From the NCBI GenBank assembly GCA_017303715.1, contig JAFLBZ010000003.1:1-64000 (forward strand): a DNA stretch of 64,000 nucleotides. Reading direction: 5' to 3'. Below the pieces are notes generated by a model. That model was not told the origin of the DNA. It ran no database searches and worked only from the letters and a program-made list of their open reading frames with translations. Shown in pieces: positions 37,118 through 45,534 of this stretch. Position 1 is the first letter of the stretch, and each line of letters opens with the position of its first letter. The stretch comes from Rhodothermia bacterium (GTDB lineage: Bacteria > Bacteroidota > Rhodothermia > Rhodothermales > UBA2364). Position numbers and translations under genes: made by a program.

Positions 37118-38242
37118 TCAGACTTCTTCAGCGTCCATTTTCGTGGTCTGAAGCCGCCCATGCACCCAAATATCCGTAGGTACACGGAATATCTTGAGTT
37201 TCATCAGGAATGCAAAAATCATAATAAACACGGTCAGTAAGGTGACGGCTTTACCCAGCGTGCCAACATTTGCATAAACCCATGCACTAACACCCAAGAT
37301 GGAGGCCATCAAATAAAGCAGAAGTACAGCAGCCAAGTGAGAAATTCCCCATACCTTTATTAGACGATGATGGATATGGTCTTGGTCGGGCGAGAACACG
37401 GATCGTCCCAAAATAATCCGCCGTACAATACTACTTATTGTATCCAAAATGGGTAACCCCAAAATTAAGAGTGCTGGAACCCACGCATCTGGTACGGCCA
37501 TTCTCGAAAAATAGAAGGGTGCATTAAAACTGGGAATGGCATATACAGCCAAGAAAAATCCGATGAATAAACTCCCTGTATCGCCCATAAAAATGGAAGC
37601 AGGACGAAAATTATACACCAAAAAACCTAATAATGCGCCAATTAATACCATACCCGTAACGGCATTGGGAATTACTTGCTGAGAAGCATAAACTGCCGTA
37701 AATGAAACAATCGCGATTACCGAAATTCCGGCTGCTAAGCCATCCAAGCCATCTGTCAAATTCATTGCATTGATGATACCCAACATCCAAAGAGTTGTCA
37801 GTAAGATCGAAAACACATGATGATTTATGCCCAATAACTGGAATTCGGGGAGATAAATACGATGACTGACATCACTTAGAACGACGACGAAAATAGAAAC
37901 GATCTGCCCAATTAATTTTTGTCTTACGCCAAGATGAAAAAAATCATCCAATACGCCCGTTAGAACAATACAAGCACCGCCTATCATAACATAAGCGTCC
38001 GGCAAGTTTGTTCGGAAGTCAACAATTTCAGCAACCAAAAGGTAAATTGCTAAACCCACTAAGGTTGCGAACACCATCGCAACGCCACCAAATCGAGGCG
38101 TTGGGACTTCATGTACCTTCCTATACAAATCGGGGTGATCTAACAGTTCATGACGAATTGCTACATCCCTGACCCATCGGGTTAAGAAAAGCGCAATTAC
38201 GAAACTGCCCAGAGACACCATGAGAAGCACAAAGACCTCCAT
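37118..38242 (-). CDS. WecA/TagO-like undecaprenyl-phosphate sugar-phosphotransferase
   Basis: Integral membrane enzyme that starts the repeat unit by moving a sugar-1-phosphate to undecaprenyl phosphate. About eleven membrane segments. Family motifs are HEVPTPRFGGVAM, the Mg-binding VLDDFFHLGVRQK (DD pair), NAMNLTDGLDGLAAG, MGDTGSLFIGF and the HIHHRL motif in loop 5 (PDQDHIHHRLIK). The ATG at 38242 gives a 374-residue protein that starts in the first helix; an in-frame ATG at 38305 would add 21 residues that look unrelated. First gene of the polysaccharide operon. A Bacteroidota-type promoter lies about 150 bases upstream. Confidence 0.9.
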   Translation of the reverse strand: MEVFVLLMVSLGSFVIALFLTRWVRDVAIRHELLDHPDLYRKVHEVPTPRFGGVAMVFATLVGLAIYLLVAEIVDFRTNLPDAYVMIGGACIVLTGVLDDFFHLGVRQKLIGQIVSIFVVVLSDVSHRIYLPEFQLLGINHHVFSILLTTLWMLGIINAMNLTDGLDGLAAGISVIAIVSFTAVYASQQVIPNAVTGMVLIGALLGFLVYNFRPASIFMGDTGSLFIGFFLAVYAIPSFNAPFYFSRMAVPDAWVPALLILGLPILDTISSIVRRIILGRSVFSPDQDHIHHRLIKVWGISHLAAVLLLYLMASILGVSAWVYANVGTLGKAVTLLTVFIMIFAFLMKLKIFRVPTDIWVHGRLQTTKMDAEEV

Positions 38243-38320
38243 CAAACTTTCCTGATCATCAAATTTAGTCAGCCAGTTAGGGATCAAGACCCAAGGTATT
38301 GGCATAAAAAGGTAAGCTAT

Positions 38321-38374
38321 ATTTATAGACTTCTGTCCATAATGGGTTATTTATAGACTTGTCCAGGATGGGTT
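38321..38374. repeat. Imperfect 28-bp tandem repeat in the polysaccharide operon leader
   Basis: Two copies: ATTTATAGACTTCTGTCCAT... (38321-38347) and ATTTATAGACTTGTCCAGGA... (38349-38374), both ending ATGGGTT. They lie between the promoter and the first start codon, in the transcribed leader, so they could bind a regulator or act in the RNA. Confidence 0.6.
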
Positions 38375-38395
38375 TTCTTTTTTGGACTTAAAAAA

Positions 38396-38423
38396 CAAAT
38401 ATACAAAAGAACAATGTTAACAA
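38396..38423 (-). promoter_or_regulatory. Bacteroidota-type promoter of the polysaccharide operon
   Basis: Reading leftward: TTG (38423-38421), 17 bases, then TATATTTG (38403-38396), an exact match to the Bacteroidota primary sigma pattern TTG-N17-23-TAnnTTTG. It gives a leader of roughly 140 bases to the ATG at 38242. Confidence 0.6.
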
Positions 38424-38823
38424 GGTTTTTGTATTGAGATTTTCATATGGAGGGAAGTGCATACCCCAAAACGAGACCATTAATCAGTACCGATTAGAAA
38501 TAACGTGCGTTATAGACCTTAGCATATTGTTATTAAAGGAATTAACGCCTTAAAATCAGTCTTGTTTTCTCAATGACGTAATTCCGTGAGTCCTCAACCA
38601 TTCGCGAAACACACGGCAGCATTCAATAACGTCCAGCCAACACCTCATCATAGGAATATGCCTGTCACCCCGTTGGGAGAAAAATATGCTTTTAGAACTG
38701 TAGTTTTCGCATCTATAAATCTTTGTTATTATTAGACCAATAAAAAGAATGTCCATGATTTTAGGGGCAATTCAATATCCGACGATCTATTATGGTGGAA
38801 TCTTGAACCACCCATCACGCCTC

Positions 38824-39447
38824 TCATATCTCTTGAGCCAATTGCGCCAAAAAAGCATGTAAATAAGCGGCACGCATTTCCCCTTCTTTCCGGCCAGATG
38901 CAGTTTGCAGCATTTCCGGTAGGCGCAAAAGTTTGGTATAAAAATGATCGAGGGTAAACACGCCATCGTTTGGTTCACGAGAATGGCAAAAGGGATCATC
39001 AAGAGCATAGAGCGGTCTTCCCCATTCCCCACCCAACATTAAACAACGCGCCAAGCCAACCGCACCGATAGAATCCAAGCGATCGGCATCTTGTACCACT
39101 TTGGCCTCAAGGGTTTCAGGTGTAATGTTGGCCGTGAAACTGTGCGCCACGATGGCATGTCGGATTGCAGGCAAGTGGTTTTTGGGATACCCTATTTCCT
39201 GCAAGAAAAGTACCGCTTGCTCTGCAGACATCCGCGACGCTTGCGAACGGAGCGGGCTATTTTTGGCCACATGCACACAATCGTGTAACCATGCTGCCGG
39301 AATCACAACAGCCACATTGGCTCCTTCCGAGTGTGCAAGGGCTTTTGCCGTTTTCACCACCCGCAAAAGGTGGGAAAGATCATGTGCGGCGTCTCCACCA
39401 ATTTGTGCTTCGATAAATGCCTTAAACTGGGCTTCCCAAATATCCAT
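38824..39447 (-). CDS. HD-domain phosphohydrolase (YedJ-like)
   Basis: Predicted metal-dependent phosphohydrolase of 207 residues. The metal ligands show in HDLSHLLRVVKTA (His near 26), AAWLHDCVH (His55-Asp56) and KVVQDADRLDSIGAVG. The order and the LARCL/GG segment match the YedJ-type HD family. The substrate is unknown; relatives act on nucleotides. Single gene, divergent from the lipoprotein gene at 39838. Confidence 0.85.
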   Translation of the reverse strand: MDIWEAQFKAFIEAQIGGDAAHDLSHLLRVVKTAKALAHSEGANVAVVIPAAWLHDCVHVAKNSPLRSQASRMSAEQAVLFLQEIGYPKNHLPAIRHAIVAHSFTANITPETLEAKVVQDADRLDSIGAVGLARCLMLGGEWGRPLYALDDPFCHSREPNDGVFTLDHFYTKLLRLPEMLQTASGRKEGEMRAAYLHAFLAQLAQEI

Positions 39448-39837
39448 TTTTTTAGTACGCTATTTAATGAACGACGTATTCTAATTTTGAATAAGCACCT
39501 AATAAATAAAAACTTGAATAATGCTAATAAATTAACATATCCTTTAAAATCCAAAGACTTGAATACCCTACTCTAAAAGATATACAGCTTTTTGCAAGAT
39601 CAGAACCTCGTGCTACGGTCTTATGTATTTGCGCAATTTTGTGTTCGCCTCCTCTGCCTGACCCTATTACACATATAAACCAAGAAAAAAACAACATGTT
39701 AAGAACACCTAAACAACTTTTTACAATTCGCTCCATGAAAGCCATAAAGTTGTGACAATCAAAAAAACGGGAAGATGTAGTTTTCTTGTAACCAAACACC
39801 GGATCAATATCCATACAACATAATAAGGAGTAACGCC
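39448..39837. other. Divergent spacer with a strong Shine-Dalgarno
   Basis: AT-rich region between the HD gene and a lipoprotein gene. AAGGAG (39825-39830) is seven bases before the ATG at 39838, an unusually good ribosome site for this window. No other feature was recognised; short frames here look like chance. Confidence 0.45.
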
Positions 39838-40791
39838 ATGCGTACCATCATCCAAAAACCTCTTCTCGTTTTCTTGACCTTGTGGTTTGTTGCAAGTGGT
39901 TGCGACACCATCCAATCGCCAGACGCCACTGACACCACTGAAATCTTATCTAAGGCACAAGTTGCCCAAATGGCGGTTCAGGTCTCAAGCGAATTACAAC
40001 TAAGCGGAACAGCCGCTCGCAATGTAGGAAATTCCTTTAGCCAACACGCCGATAAACAACCCGGCTTTTTGTGGAATGTAGCGAAAGACCTTCAAGCAAG
40101 CCTAACCGCAGAAGAAAAAGAAAAATTGCTCAATCCAGACCTCGACGCCGCAGGGAATCAGCAGGGCGGGATGCGTCCATTTTTCCCTATTCATGGGATG
40201 CGTGGTGATGGCATAAAAGGCACAGGACGTCCGGGATTCATCCCTTTCGACCTTCTGACCGAAGATCAAAAGGCACAAGTGAAGACCATTATGGAGAAGT
40301 ATGGCGCTCAAATCAAAGCTTTGATGGATCAAAAATCCACTTTAACTGCTGAAGCGTTCAAAGCCCAAATCGAGACCCTTCATACTGCACGTCAAGCAGA
40401 ACTGACTGCCCTCCTCACCGAAGAGCAAAAGGCAAGCATAGCCACTCGGATAGAAGAAGCCAAAGCCCGTTTGGAAGCGGCAAAAGCTGCTGAAAAAGAA
40501 GCCCGAAACACGGTTCTGGGCATTGACGCTGCCACTTCCGACAAATTGGATGCCGCATATACCGCCCAATTAACCGCATTAGAGGCTCTTGCAACCAAAG
40601 TTAAAAACAAAGAAATTGCTGCTGAAGATGTACCAGCACAATTACAAGCCATCCGAGAAGTCTTCAAGACAACCATTTCCGGGTTCTTGTCGGCTACACA
40701 AGTAGAAATCGTACTTATCCACGATGCACTCACGCATCGCAAACCAAAAGGACATGGCGGCAAAGGCAAAGGCGGCCCAGTAGGCGGCTAA
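39838..40791 (+). CDS. Helical lipoprotein with LTxEQ (Spy/CpxP-like) motifs
   Basis: Lipoprotein of 317 residues with lipobox VASGC (Cys22). The rest is highly helical and charged. LTEDQKAQVKTIMEKYGAQI and ALLTEEQKASIATRIEEA match the LTxxQ motif of Spy/CpxP periplasmic chaperones and metal-resistance proteins. Two GMRGDG/GTGRPG stretches form a flexible glycine-rich linker (about 112-138), and the protein ends in a Gly/Lys-rich tail KPKGHGGKGKGGPVGG. It could be a periplasmic stress or metal-binding protein. Strong Shine-Dalgarno site; own terminator downstream. Confidence 0.72.
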   Translation: MRTIIQKPLLVFLTLWFVASGCDTIQSPDATDTTEILSKAQVAQMAVQVSSELQLSGTAARNVGNSFSQHADKQPGFLWNVAKDLQASLTAEEKEKLLNPDLDAAGNQQGGMRPFFPIHGMRGDGIKGTGRPGFIPFDLLTEDQKAQVKTIMEKYGAQIKALMDQKSTLTAEAFKAQIETLHTARQAELTALLTEEQKASIATRIEEAKARLEAAKAAEKEARNTVLGIDAATSDKLDAAYTAQLTALEALATKVKNKEIAAEDVPAQLQAIREVFKTTISGFLSATQVEIVLIHDALTHRKPKGHGGKGKGGPVGG

Positions 40792-40816
40792 CCTCCTAAA
40801 ATCACCATATTCTAAG

Positions 40817-40837
40817 GCTCCGAAAGGAGCTTTTTTT
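40817..40837 (+). terminator. Rho-independent terminator
   Basis: GCTCC-GAAA-GGAGC (40817-40830) forms a GNRA-type tetraloop hairpin followed by seven T. It ends the transcript of the 317-residue lipoprotein. Confidence 0.85.
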
Positions 40838-40939
40838 ATTTATTAAGGCTTGTAACCAACTTGCCTACAGTGCGTAATCGGCGTACATTTCCGGAAGACA
40901 ACCATCACATTTTTCCTATCTCACCCCTCTTTAAACAAC

Positions 40940-41716
40940 ATGAGACGATTTTATTTCCTCCTATTCAGCCCTCTTGTCTTATGGTTCGCTGCCTGTGGCC
41001 CAACATCAGAACCAACAGAGCAAAAACCACTTTCTTTTAAAGAACAAACTTTTCAAGACCAAGTGGGAGACTGTACCAAAGACAATGACCTATGCACCAA
41101 AATGACCATTCAGCACGTGATCGCCGAAGGTGCAAATGCCTCAAAGATTAATACCGTATTAGACACCGTTTTTGTTAGAATGGCAGACATCGGCGAGGAA
41201 AACACGAAGACCAATAAAACGCTCCAAGAAGTGGCTGCACAATTCAAAAATTCTTATACAGAATTCCGTAAAGAATTTCCCGATGCAAGCCCAATGGGTT
41301 GGAATATGGACATTAAAACCAAAGTCCTACAAACCCAGCCCATCACAAGTCTTTCCATTTTGAGTTATTCCTTTATGGGTGGCGCTCACCCCAATACCTA
41401 TTTACGTTTGCTAAACTTTGATGCACAAGGCAACTATCTTGAACCCAAGAAACACATTACCGATGCCACTAAATTCCAAGCCGCTTTAGAAAAAAACTTC
41501 CGAAAAGCACGAGAAATTCCCGAAGGACAGACGTGGCAAGATGCGGGTCTCTTTGAAAACACGCTGCATTTGCCCAACGAAATGGCCTTCACCAAAGAAG
41601 GGCTTCACGTCTATTACAACCCCTACGAGGTTGCGGCATATGTATATGGCCCAACAGAATTTACCATTCCCTATGCCGATCTGGAAGGGGCGATGAACCT
41701 CGATGGTGTGAAATAG
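40940..41716 (+). CDS. Lipoprotein with DUF4163/DUF3298 (RsiV-like) domains
   Basis: Lipoprotein of 258 residues (lipobox FAAC, Cys19). An N-terminal DUF4163-like part (LCTKMTIQHVIAEG) is followed by a DUF3298-like end: SYSFMGGAHPNTYLRLLNFD and FTKEGLHVYYNPYEVAAYVYGPTEFTIPY. Such domains occur in RsiV (an anti-sigma factor that binds lysozyme) and in many solitary periplasmic proteins. With no sigma gene adjacent, an anti-sigma role is not supported. Two cysteine pairs (DCTKDNDLCTK) may form a disulfide. Confidence 0.8.
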   Translation: MRRFYFLLFSPLVLWFAACGPTSEPTEQKPLSFKEQTFQDQVGDCTKDNDLCTKMTIQHVIAEGANASKINTVLDTVFVRMADIGEENTKTNKTLQEVAAQFKNSYTEFRKEFPDASPMGWNMDIKTKVLQTQPITSLSILSYSFMGGAHPNTYLRLLNFDAQGNYLEPKKHITDATKFQAALEKNFRKAREIPEGQTWQDAGLFENTLHLPNEMAFTKEGLHVYYNPYEVAAYVYGPTEFTIPYADLEGAMNLDGVK

Positions 41717-41733
41717 GTCGCTGTTCAAATTAT

Positions 41734-41769
41734 GAATGGCCGAAAGACTAAACCATCTCTCGGCCATTC
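41734..41769. terminator. Perfect 10-bp hairpin after the DUF3298 gene
   Basis: GAATGGCCGA (41734-41743) and TCGGCCATTC (41760-41769) pair perfectly around 16 bases. It lies 17 bases after the stop codon. No clear U-tract follows, so termination may be Rho-aided; being symmetrical it may serve both this gene and the leftward peptide gene ending at 41839. Confidence 0.6.
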
Positions 41770-41838
41770 ATTACGGGTATTTTCTATCTGACATATCTGC
41801 CTGTGGAGGTTATCTCTTCACAGCTATGCCCACTGCAT

Positions 41839-42072
41839 TTAGACAGTTGGAGCGGGTGCTGGAATCCCAAAACGTGTTCCAAAAGCATCCAACGCGTTGG
41901 TGCGTGCCGTCACACTTGTAGGATTGGTGGTTTCTGGTAAAGCAGCAAGACGTTCTTTACGTGCAGTATAGGCAGCCGTTTTCGCTGTAGCAGCTTGTTC
42001 TGCAGTACCGCCTACAACTTTATCAAGATTGGAAAGGCGGAAATCGGAGAGCTGATCAAACTTGTTCATCAT
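41839..42072 (-). CDS. Small protein with a double-glycine leader (possible RiPP/peptide precursor)
   Basis: The ATG at 42072 gives 77 residues; an in-frame ATG at 42105 would add 11. The start reads MMNKFDQLSDFRLSNLD, then KVVGG, then TAEQAATAKTAAYTARK. The end of this leader matches double-glycine leaders: hydrophobic residues at -4 (Val) and -7 (Leu), and GG at -2/-1. These are cut by C39-type peptidase domains of export ABC transporters in bacteriocin and RiPP systems. The remaining 55 residues are Ala/Thr-rich, with no Cys, ending FGIPAPAPTV. No modification enzyme or peptidase transporter lies nearby. It is monocistronic. The function as a precursor is inference. Confidence 0.5.
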   Translation of the reverse strand: MMNKFDQLSDFRLSNLDKVVGGTAEQAATAKTAAYTARKERLAALPETTNPTSVTARTNALDAFGTRFGIPAPAPTV

Positions 42073-42105
42073 ATTATGTTTTAAAGAGTTAACAAAATTG
42101 GTCAA

Positions 42106-42665
42106 GTATTATTTACTGACCCATCTAAGAGACTCTAATGCTGAAAGAAGTTTAATCTTAACAGGTATCGCTCCCTTGAGACTGGCGTAAAGGTGTGGAA
42201 GATTATGGGTAAACAAGGCATAGGAACGCAACTCGGTAGCGGCGATTGTTGGAATAATACATACATCTGGAGTCAATACAACCCTCCTATTCTTACGAAC
42301 GAAAACCGTCTCGCTATTTTTTATAAGCCGATTGATCATTCAGGAACTTTAGATTGTACCGCCATTGGAATACGTAAAAACGGCTTGCGGCGGGAGGAAA
42401 ACAATGGTTTTGTATTATCTCGGTTTAGCATTGTTATCCTCCCGTTCCAAGTTGTCAAATCTAAAGTGCTTCCTATTTCGTTTTTTGCGCTCAAAGAATC
42501 CTAAGGTGGTTGTTTTCACCATTTCGTTTTTGTAGCTTAATTTTACATACCAATTGGACAATGTTTCGCCTATAAAGCACTTGCCGTACTGGTTCCAGCC
42601 GTTTAATATCGCATTTGAACATACACTGGGGAATACCCATCTTCTTTCGTAAAGCCCTTTCTGCT
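42106..42665. other. Spacer between the peptide gene and an outer-membrane barrel gene
   Basis: Two short overlapping frames (42109-42339 minus, 42193-42504 plus) show no family pattern and are probably not genes. The region must hold divergent promoters for the peptide gene and the barrel gene. No repeat or RNA gene was seen. Confidence 0.35.
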
Positions 42666-44348
42666 ATGCAAAAAAACAGGCATTGCGACCTTTGGTATTT
42701 AGGAATAATGCTCTTCTTTTCCTCTATAACCATTCAAGCGCAAGGAATACAAGTCCTTAAAGGCATTAAAATAGGCGGAACCATCGGTGTTTCGGGTGAA
42801 GCCTATGCCGTTTCTGGAATCGAAAACCGCCGCCCACCACTGCTTGGTCGGGCAAACGCCAACCTAACCGCCAATATTTTTGGTTTGGCCACAGGAATTA
42901 ACCTGCTTTACTCCACCGACGAATCCAAAATTCGCCAAAGCATCAACCGCTTGGCTTTTAACACCCAATACAAATCGGTGAGTGTGGGCATTGGTGGCGT
43001 TACGCCCGCCCTATCCAAGTACAGCTTAAATGGGGTGGTAGTTCGTGGTGGAATGATTGCCTTTGCACCGGGAAAGTTTGATCTGATGGTGACAGGTGGC
43101 CAATCCAAGCGTGCAACCACCGCAACAACCGAGGATGCTTTTCGTGGAGAGGCCATTGGCCAAAATTTAGGCGGCGCAAGAATTGGTTATGGACGTAAAG
43201 GACAGTCCTTTTTCAACCTTTCGGGTCTATATGGTCGCGATAAAGGCATTCAAATCAATGGGCTCCCGCTAACCCAAATCCCCGCAGAAAATTATGTATT
43301 GGCTCCACAAGCAGGTTTTTCCATATTTAAGGGAAAGGTTAAATTAGATGGTGGCCTAACCGCATCGGTATTTAACCGCAACCGCGAGACCGAGAATACA
43401 CCCAACCGCGAGGCAGCCTTTTTTGGCCTCATTCCCCTTCCCGCAACAACCCAATTGGCCTATGCAGGCGAAGGGAACCTCCAAATAAACCTAAAAACTT
43501 TCCGTTTACAAAGCAGTTACGAACTGGTAGAACAGGGCTTTGAAACAATGGGGCTTTCCCAAATGCGAGACGACCAAGCCTCATATCGTATAGCGCCACA
43601 AATTCGGCTCTTTGGCCAAAAAGTACAGGCACGTTTTAATTACCAGAACCGTCGTAATAACCTTAACAATACACGTAACCTTACAACCAACCGTACTCAA
43701 TGGGGGGGAAATGTGGTGGCTCAAGTTGCTGAATGGCTCTCCTTATCCGGTGCATACGACGAAAGCAACAACATTGGAACCAATACCGACGATGTACAAA
43801 CCGCACGCCAAGATGTACGCACGGTGATGTTTTCCCCCGTTCTTACCGTGCAAAAAGGAGAAATTGGGCACAGCCTCATGCTCAATGCGTCGCTACAAGA
43901 CCTCCAAGACCTCCGTACAACAACCCTTACAAAGACAAAAAACCTGAATGGAACCCTTAACTATAGTTTGAACTTGCCCAACAAGCGCACGTTAGGGCTT
44001 ACCGGAAATTATCTTAGGAGCGATGCACCGCAAGTGATCACGACGGCATCAGGACTACAAGCCAATTATGGATTTTCGCTGCTCAAAGAAAAACTGACTT
44101 TTGGCCTCGGTGCTTCTTGGTCTGGCAACCAAAGTGCCGTTGCCGCAATAGACAACACCACCCCAAGCCAAAACATTACGGGAAAACAGTTGGGCATAAC
44201 CCTGAACACCGCTTGGCTCCTACCTTGGAAAGATCGGCTACAATTAATGGTCAGAGGATTGAACAGCGAACAAAACAGCCGCAACGGTTCTCCTTCTCAA
44301 TCCTTCCGTGAGGTGCAAGCAACGTTACAACTAAGCCATTCGTTTTAA
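42666..44348 (+). CDS. Outer-membrane beta-barrel protein, unknown function
   Basis: The ATG at 42666 opens a signal peptide ending ITIQAQG; the frame is open from 42615 but the first 17 residues look unrelated. About 560 residues, built of alternating polar/aromatic strands (GVGIGGVTPALSKYSLNG, FRLQSSYELVEQGFETMG, NGTLNYSLNLPNKRTLGLTGNYL) and ending LQLSHSF with a C-terminal Phe, as in outer-membrane barrels. No TonB plug. I do not recognise a family. It is monocistronic and convergent with the bat operon. Confidence 0.7.
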   Translation: MQKNRHCDLWYLGIMLFFSSITIQAQGIQVLKGIKIGGTIGVSGEAYAVSGIENRRPPLLGRANANLTANIFGLATGINLLYSTDESKIRQSINRLAFNTQYKSVSVGIGGVTPALSKYSLNGVVVRGGMIAFAPGKFDLMVTGGQSKRATTATTEDAFRGEAIGQNLGGARIGYGRKGQSFFNLSGLYGRDKGIQINGLPLTQIPAENYVLAPQAGFSIFKGKVKLDGGLTASVFNRNRETENTPNREAAFFGLIPLPATTQLAYAGEGNLQINLKTFRLQSSYELVEQGFETMGLSQMRDDQASYRIAPQIRLFGQKVQARFNYQNRRNNLNNTRNLTTNRTQWGGNVVAQVAEWLSLSGAYDESNNIGTNTDDVQTARQDVRTVMFSPVLTVQKGEIGHSLMLNASLQDLQDLRTTTLTKTKNLNGTLNYSLNLPNKRTLGLTGNYLRSDAPQVITTASGLQANYGFSLLKEKLTFGLGASWSGNQSAVAAIDNTTPSQNITGKQLGITLNTAWLLPWKDRLQLMVRGLNSEQNSRNGSPSQSFREVQATLQLSHSF

Positions 44349-44370
44349 GACATTTTCAAATATCCAACAT

Positions 44371-44404
44371 AAAAAAGCCGACATCCTTACAGACGGACAT
44401 CGGC
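44371..44404 (-). terminator. Terminator of the bat operon / small membrane protein
   Basis: On the minus strand GCCGA (44404-44400) pairs with TCGGC (44381-44377), plus an inner TCC/GGA pair, and six T (44376-44371) follow. It lies about 22 bases beyond the 67-residue gene stop. The sequence also folds on the plus strand, close to the barrel gene end. Confidence 0.65.
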
Positions 44405-44425
44405 AAAAGGCTACAACTCTTAGCG

Positions 44426-44629
44426 TTATTCCGACTTATTGGTATTCATCCCTAAGGGCAAATAAAGCGGGCAGAAGCGTACCACGCTGGTCAGTACAAA
44501 AACAACGGCCAAAACAAGCAAAATAACACCGATAGTTCCCCTCACAATACCTGTCAGGTAGAGCGCGGCAAAGATAACTGCAACAACGACTCGGACAATC
44601 CGATCAGTTGATCCCATGTTGGGTTTCAT
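44426..44629 (-). CDS. Small inner-membrane protein, DUF2892-like
   Basis: 67 residues from the ATG at 44629 (MKPNMGSTDRIVRVVVAVI); the upstream part of the open frame is not protein-like. One or two membrane helices (VVVAVIFAALYLTGIVRG, GVILLVLAVVFVLTSVVRF) and then CPLYLPLGMNT match the YgaP-type DUF2892 domain, which often accompanies rhodanese proteins. The one Cys follows the second helix. 104 bases after batE on the same strand. Confidence 0.82.
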   Translation of the reverse strand: MKPNMGSTDRIVRVVVAVIFAALYLTGIVRGTIGVILLVLAVVFVLTSVVRFCPLYLPLGMNTNKSE

Positions 44630-44733
44630 AGGGTTGTGGATTAAGGTGAAGAGGGGGTCTGCGTATTGAGACCCAGTTAAGCATCTATAATATACATTGA
44701 TAAGCCTCAAAAAGCTATTATCATATGATTCCT

Positions 44734-45534
44734 CTAAATATTTGCCACGACACGTTGGAGGAGCCAGCCTGTTTCTCCGTTGGGCAATCGCACTTCGTAC
44801 CAATGCTCTCTCACCGAAAGCACCTCTAAGGTAATGCCTTCTGATACCGTTCTTGCGGTTGGTGCATCTTTAACGGGTCTTTGTCGCAGTTCCACCTGCT
44901 TTTCTATAACAACGACTTTCTTTTCTGTCTCCGATTGAAAGGAAGCCCAATAGGCCATTCCCAAAAACAGGACCATGAGAGGAACCAACACCATTAAGGC
45001 ACGTCGCCGCCAAACCATCTCCCCCTTAAACCAAATCCAATGTCCAACAAAAACAATAACGGCAATATACATCAAAACCCCAAGCCATAATAAGCCCCAA
45101 CCCCCAACAATGAACCGAATGTATTGCCAAGCACTTGAAAAAGGAGAGCCGGGCAATTGTGGGATCGGGAACTGGATTTTCTTTTGGGCAATCCTTAAAC
45201 TGTGCTGCGTCCGAGCATCGTAGGGCGACCATTTAAGAGCCTTTTCGTAATACAAAATGGCTTTTCCGACGTGGCCTTTTCGATAGTGCGCACTGGCTAA
45301 ATTATAGAACAAGGCATGGCTTTTCCCACCTTTTTCAAGTGCAAGTTCATATTGCTGAATTGCAACCTCATACTCGGAAGCACGGTAAGCCCGATTCCCA
45401 GCTTCAAAAAGTGAAATAACCTCTTGTTGTGCCTGTAAAAATGACAAAGGCAATGCCAAAAGACAACAAAACAAGATACTTAACCGAAACCCCGTTGTCT
45501 TTCTCTGCGCATTTAATGGATAAAGCCAAATCAT
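44734..45534 (-). CDS. batE: BatE-like TPR/SH3 membrane protein
   Basis: 266 residues: signal/anchor ending SFLQAQ, two to three TPR repeats (LFEAGNRAYRASEYEVAIQQYELAL, ALFYNLASAHYRKGHVGKAILYYEKAL), then two membrane helices (GLLWLGVLMYIAVIVFVGHW, ALMVLVPLMVLFLGMAYW). A C-terminal SH3b domain follows (VELRQRPVKDAP, EVLSVREHWYEVRLPNGETGWL). This is the BatE layout. Bat (Bacteroides aerotolerance) proteins act with MoxR ATPases and VWA proteins in an envelope process that is still poorly defined. It shares one base with batD. Confidence 0.78.
   Translation of the reverse strand: MIWLYPLNAQRKTTGFRLSILFCCLLALPLSFLQAQQEVISLFEAGNRAYRASEYEVAIQQYELALEKGGKSHALFYNLASAHYRKGHVGKAILYYEKALKWSPYDARTQHSLRIAQKKIQFPIPQLPGSPFSSAWQYIRFIVGGWGLLWLGVLMYIAVIVFVGHWIWFKGEMVWRRRALMVLVPLMVLFLGMAYWASFQSETEKKVVVIEKQVELRQRPVKDAPTARTVSEGITLEVLSVREHWYEVRLPNGETGWLLQRVVANI

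Larger units (their letters stand above)
38243..38823. other. Leader and promoter region of the polysaccharide operon
   Basis: It holds a tandem repeat (38321-38374) and a promoter (38396-38423) for the leftward operon. The remaining part to 38823 is AT-rich with no recognisable gene, only short frames. One minus-strand frame (38556-38756, 66 codons) resembles nothing known. Confidence 0.4.

Noticed and set aside
38556-38756. 66-codon minus frame upstream of the polysaccharide operon
   Set aside because: Looks like noise; no recognised domain and no ribosome site.
40940-41716. Anti-sigma factor (RsiV) call for the DUF3298 lipoprotein
   Set aside because: No sigma gene is adjacent and there is no cytoplasmic anti-sigma part; it begins with a lipoprotein signal.
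42109-42504. Two overlapping frames, 76 codons minus and 103 codons plus
   Set aside because: Neither shows a family pattern; the stretch probably carries promoters.
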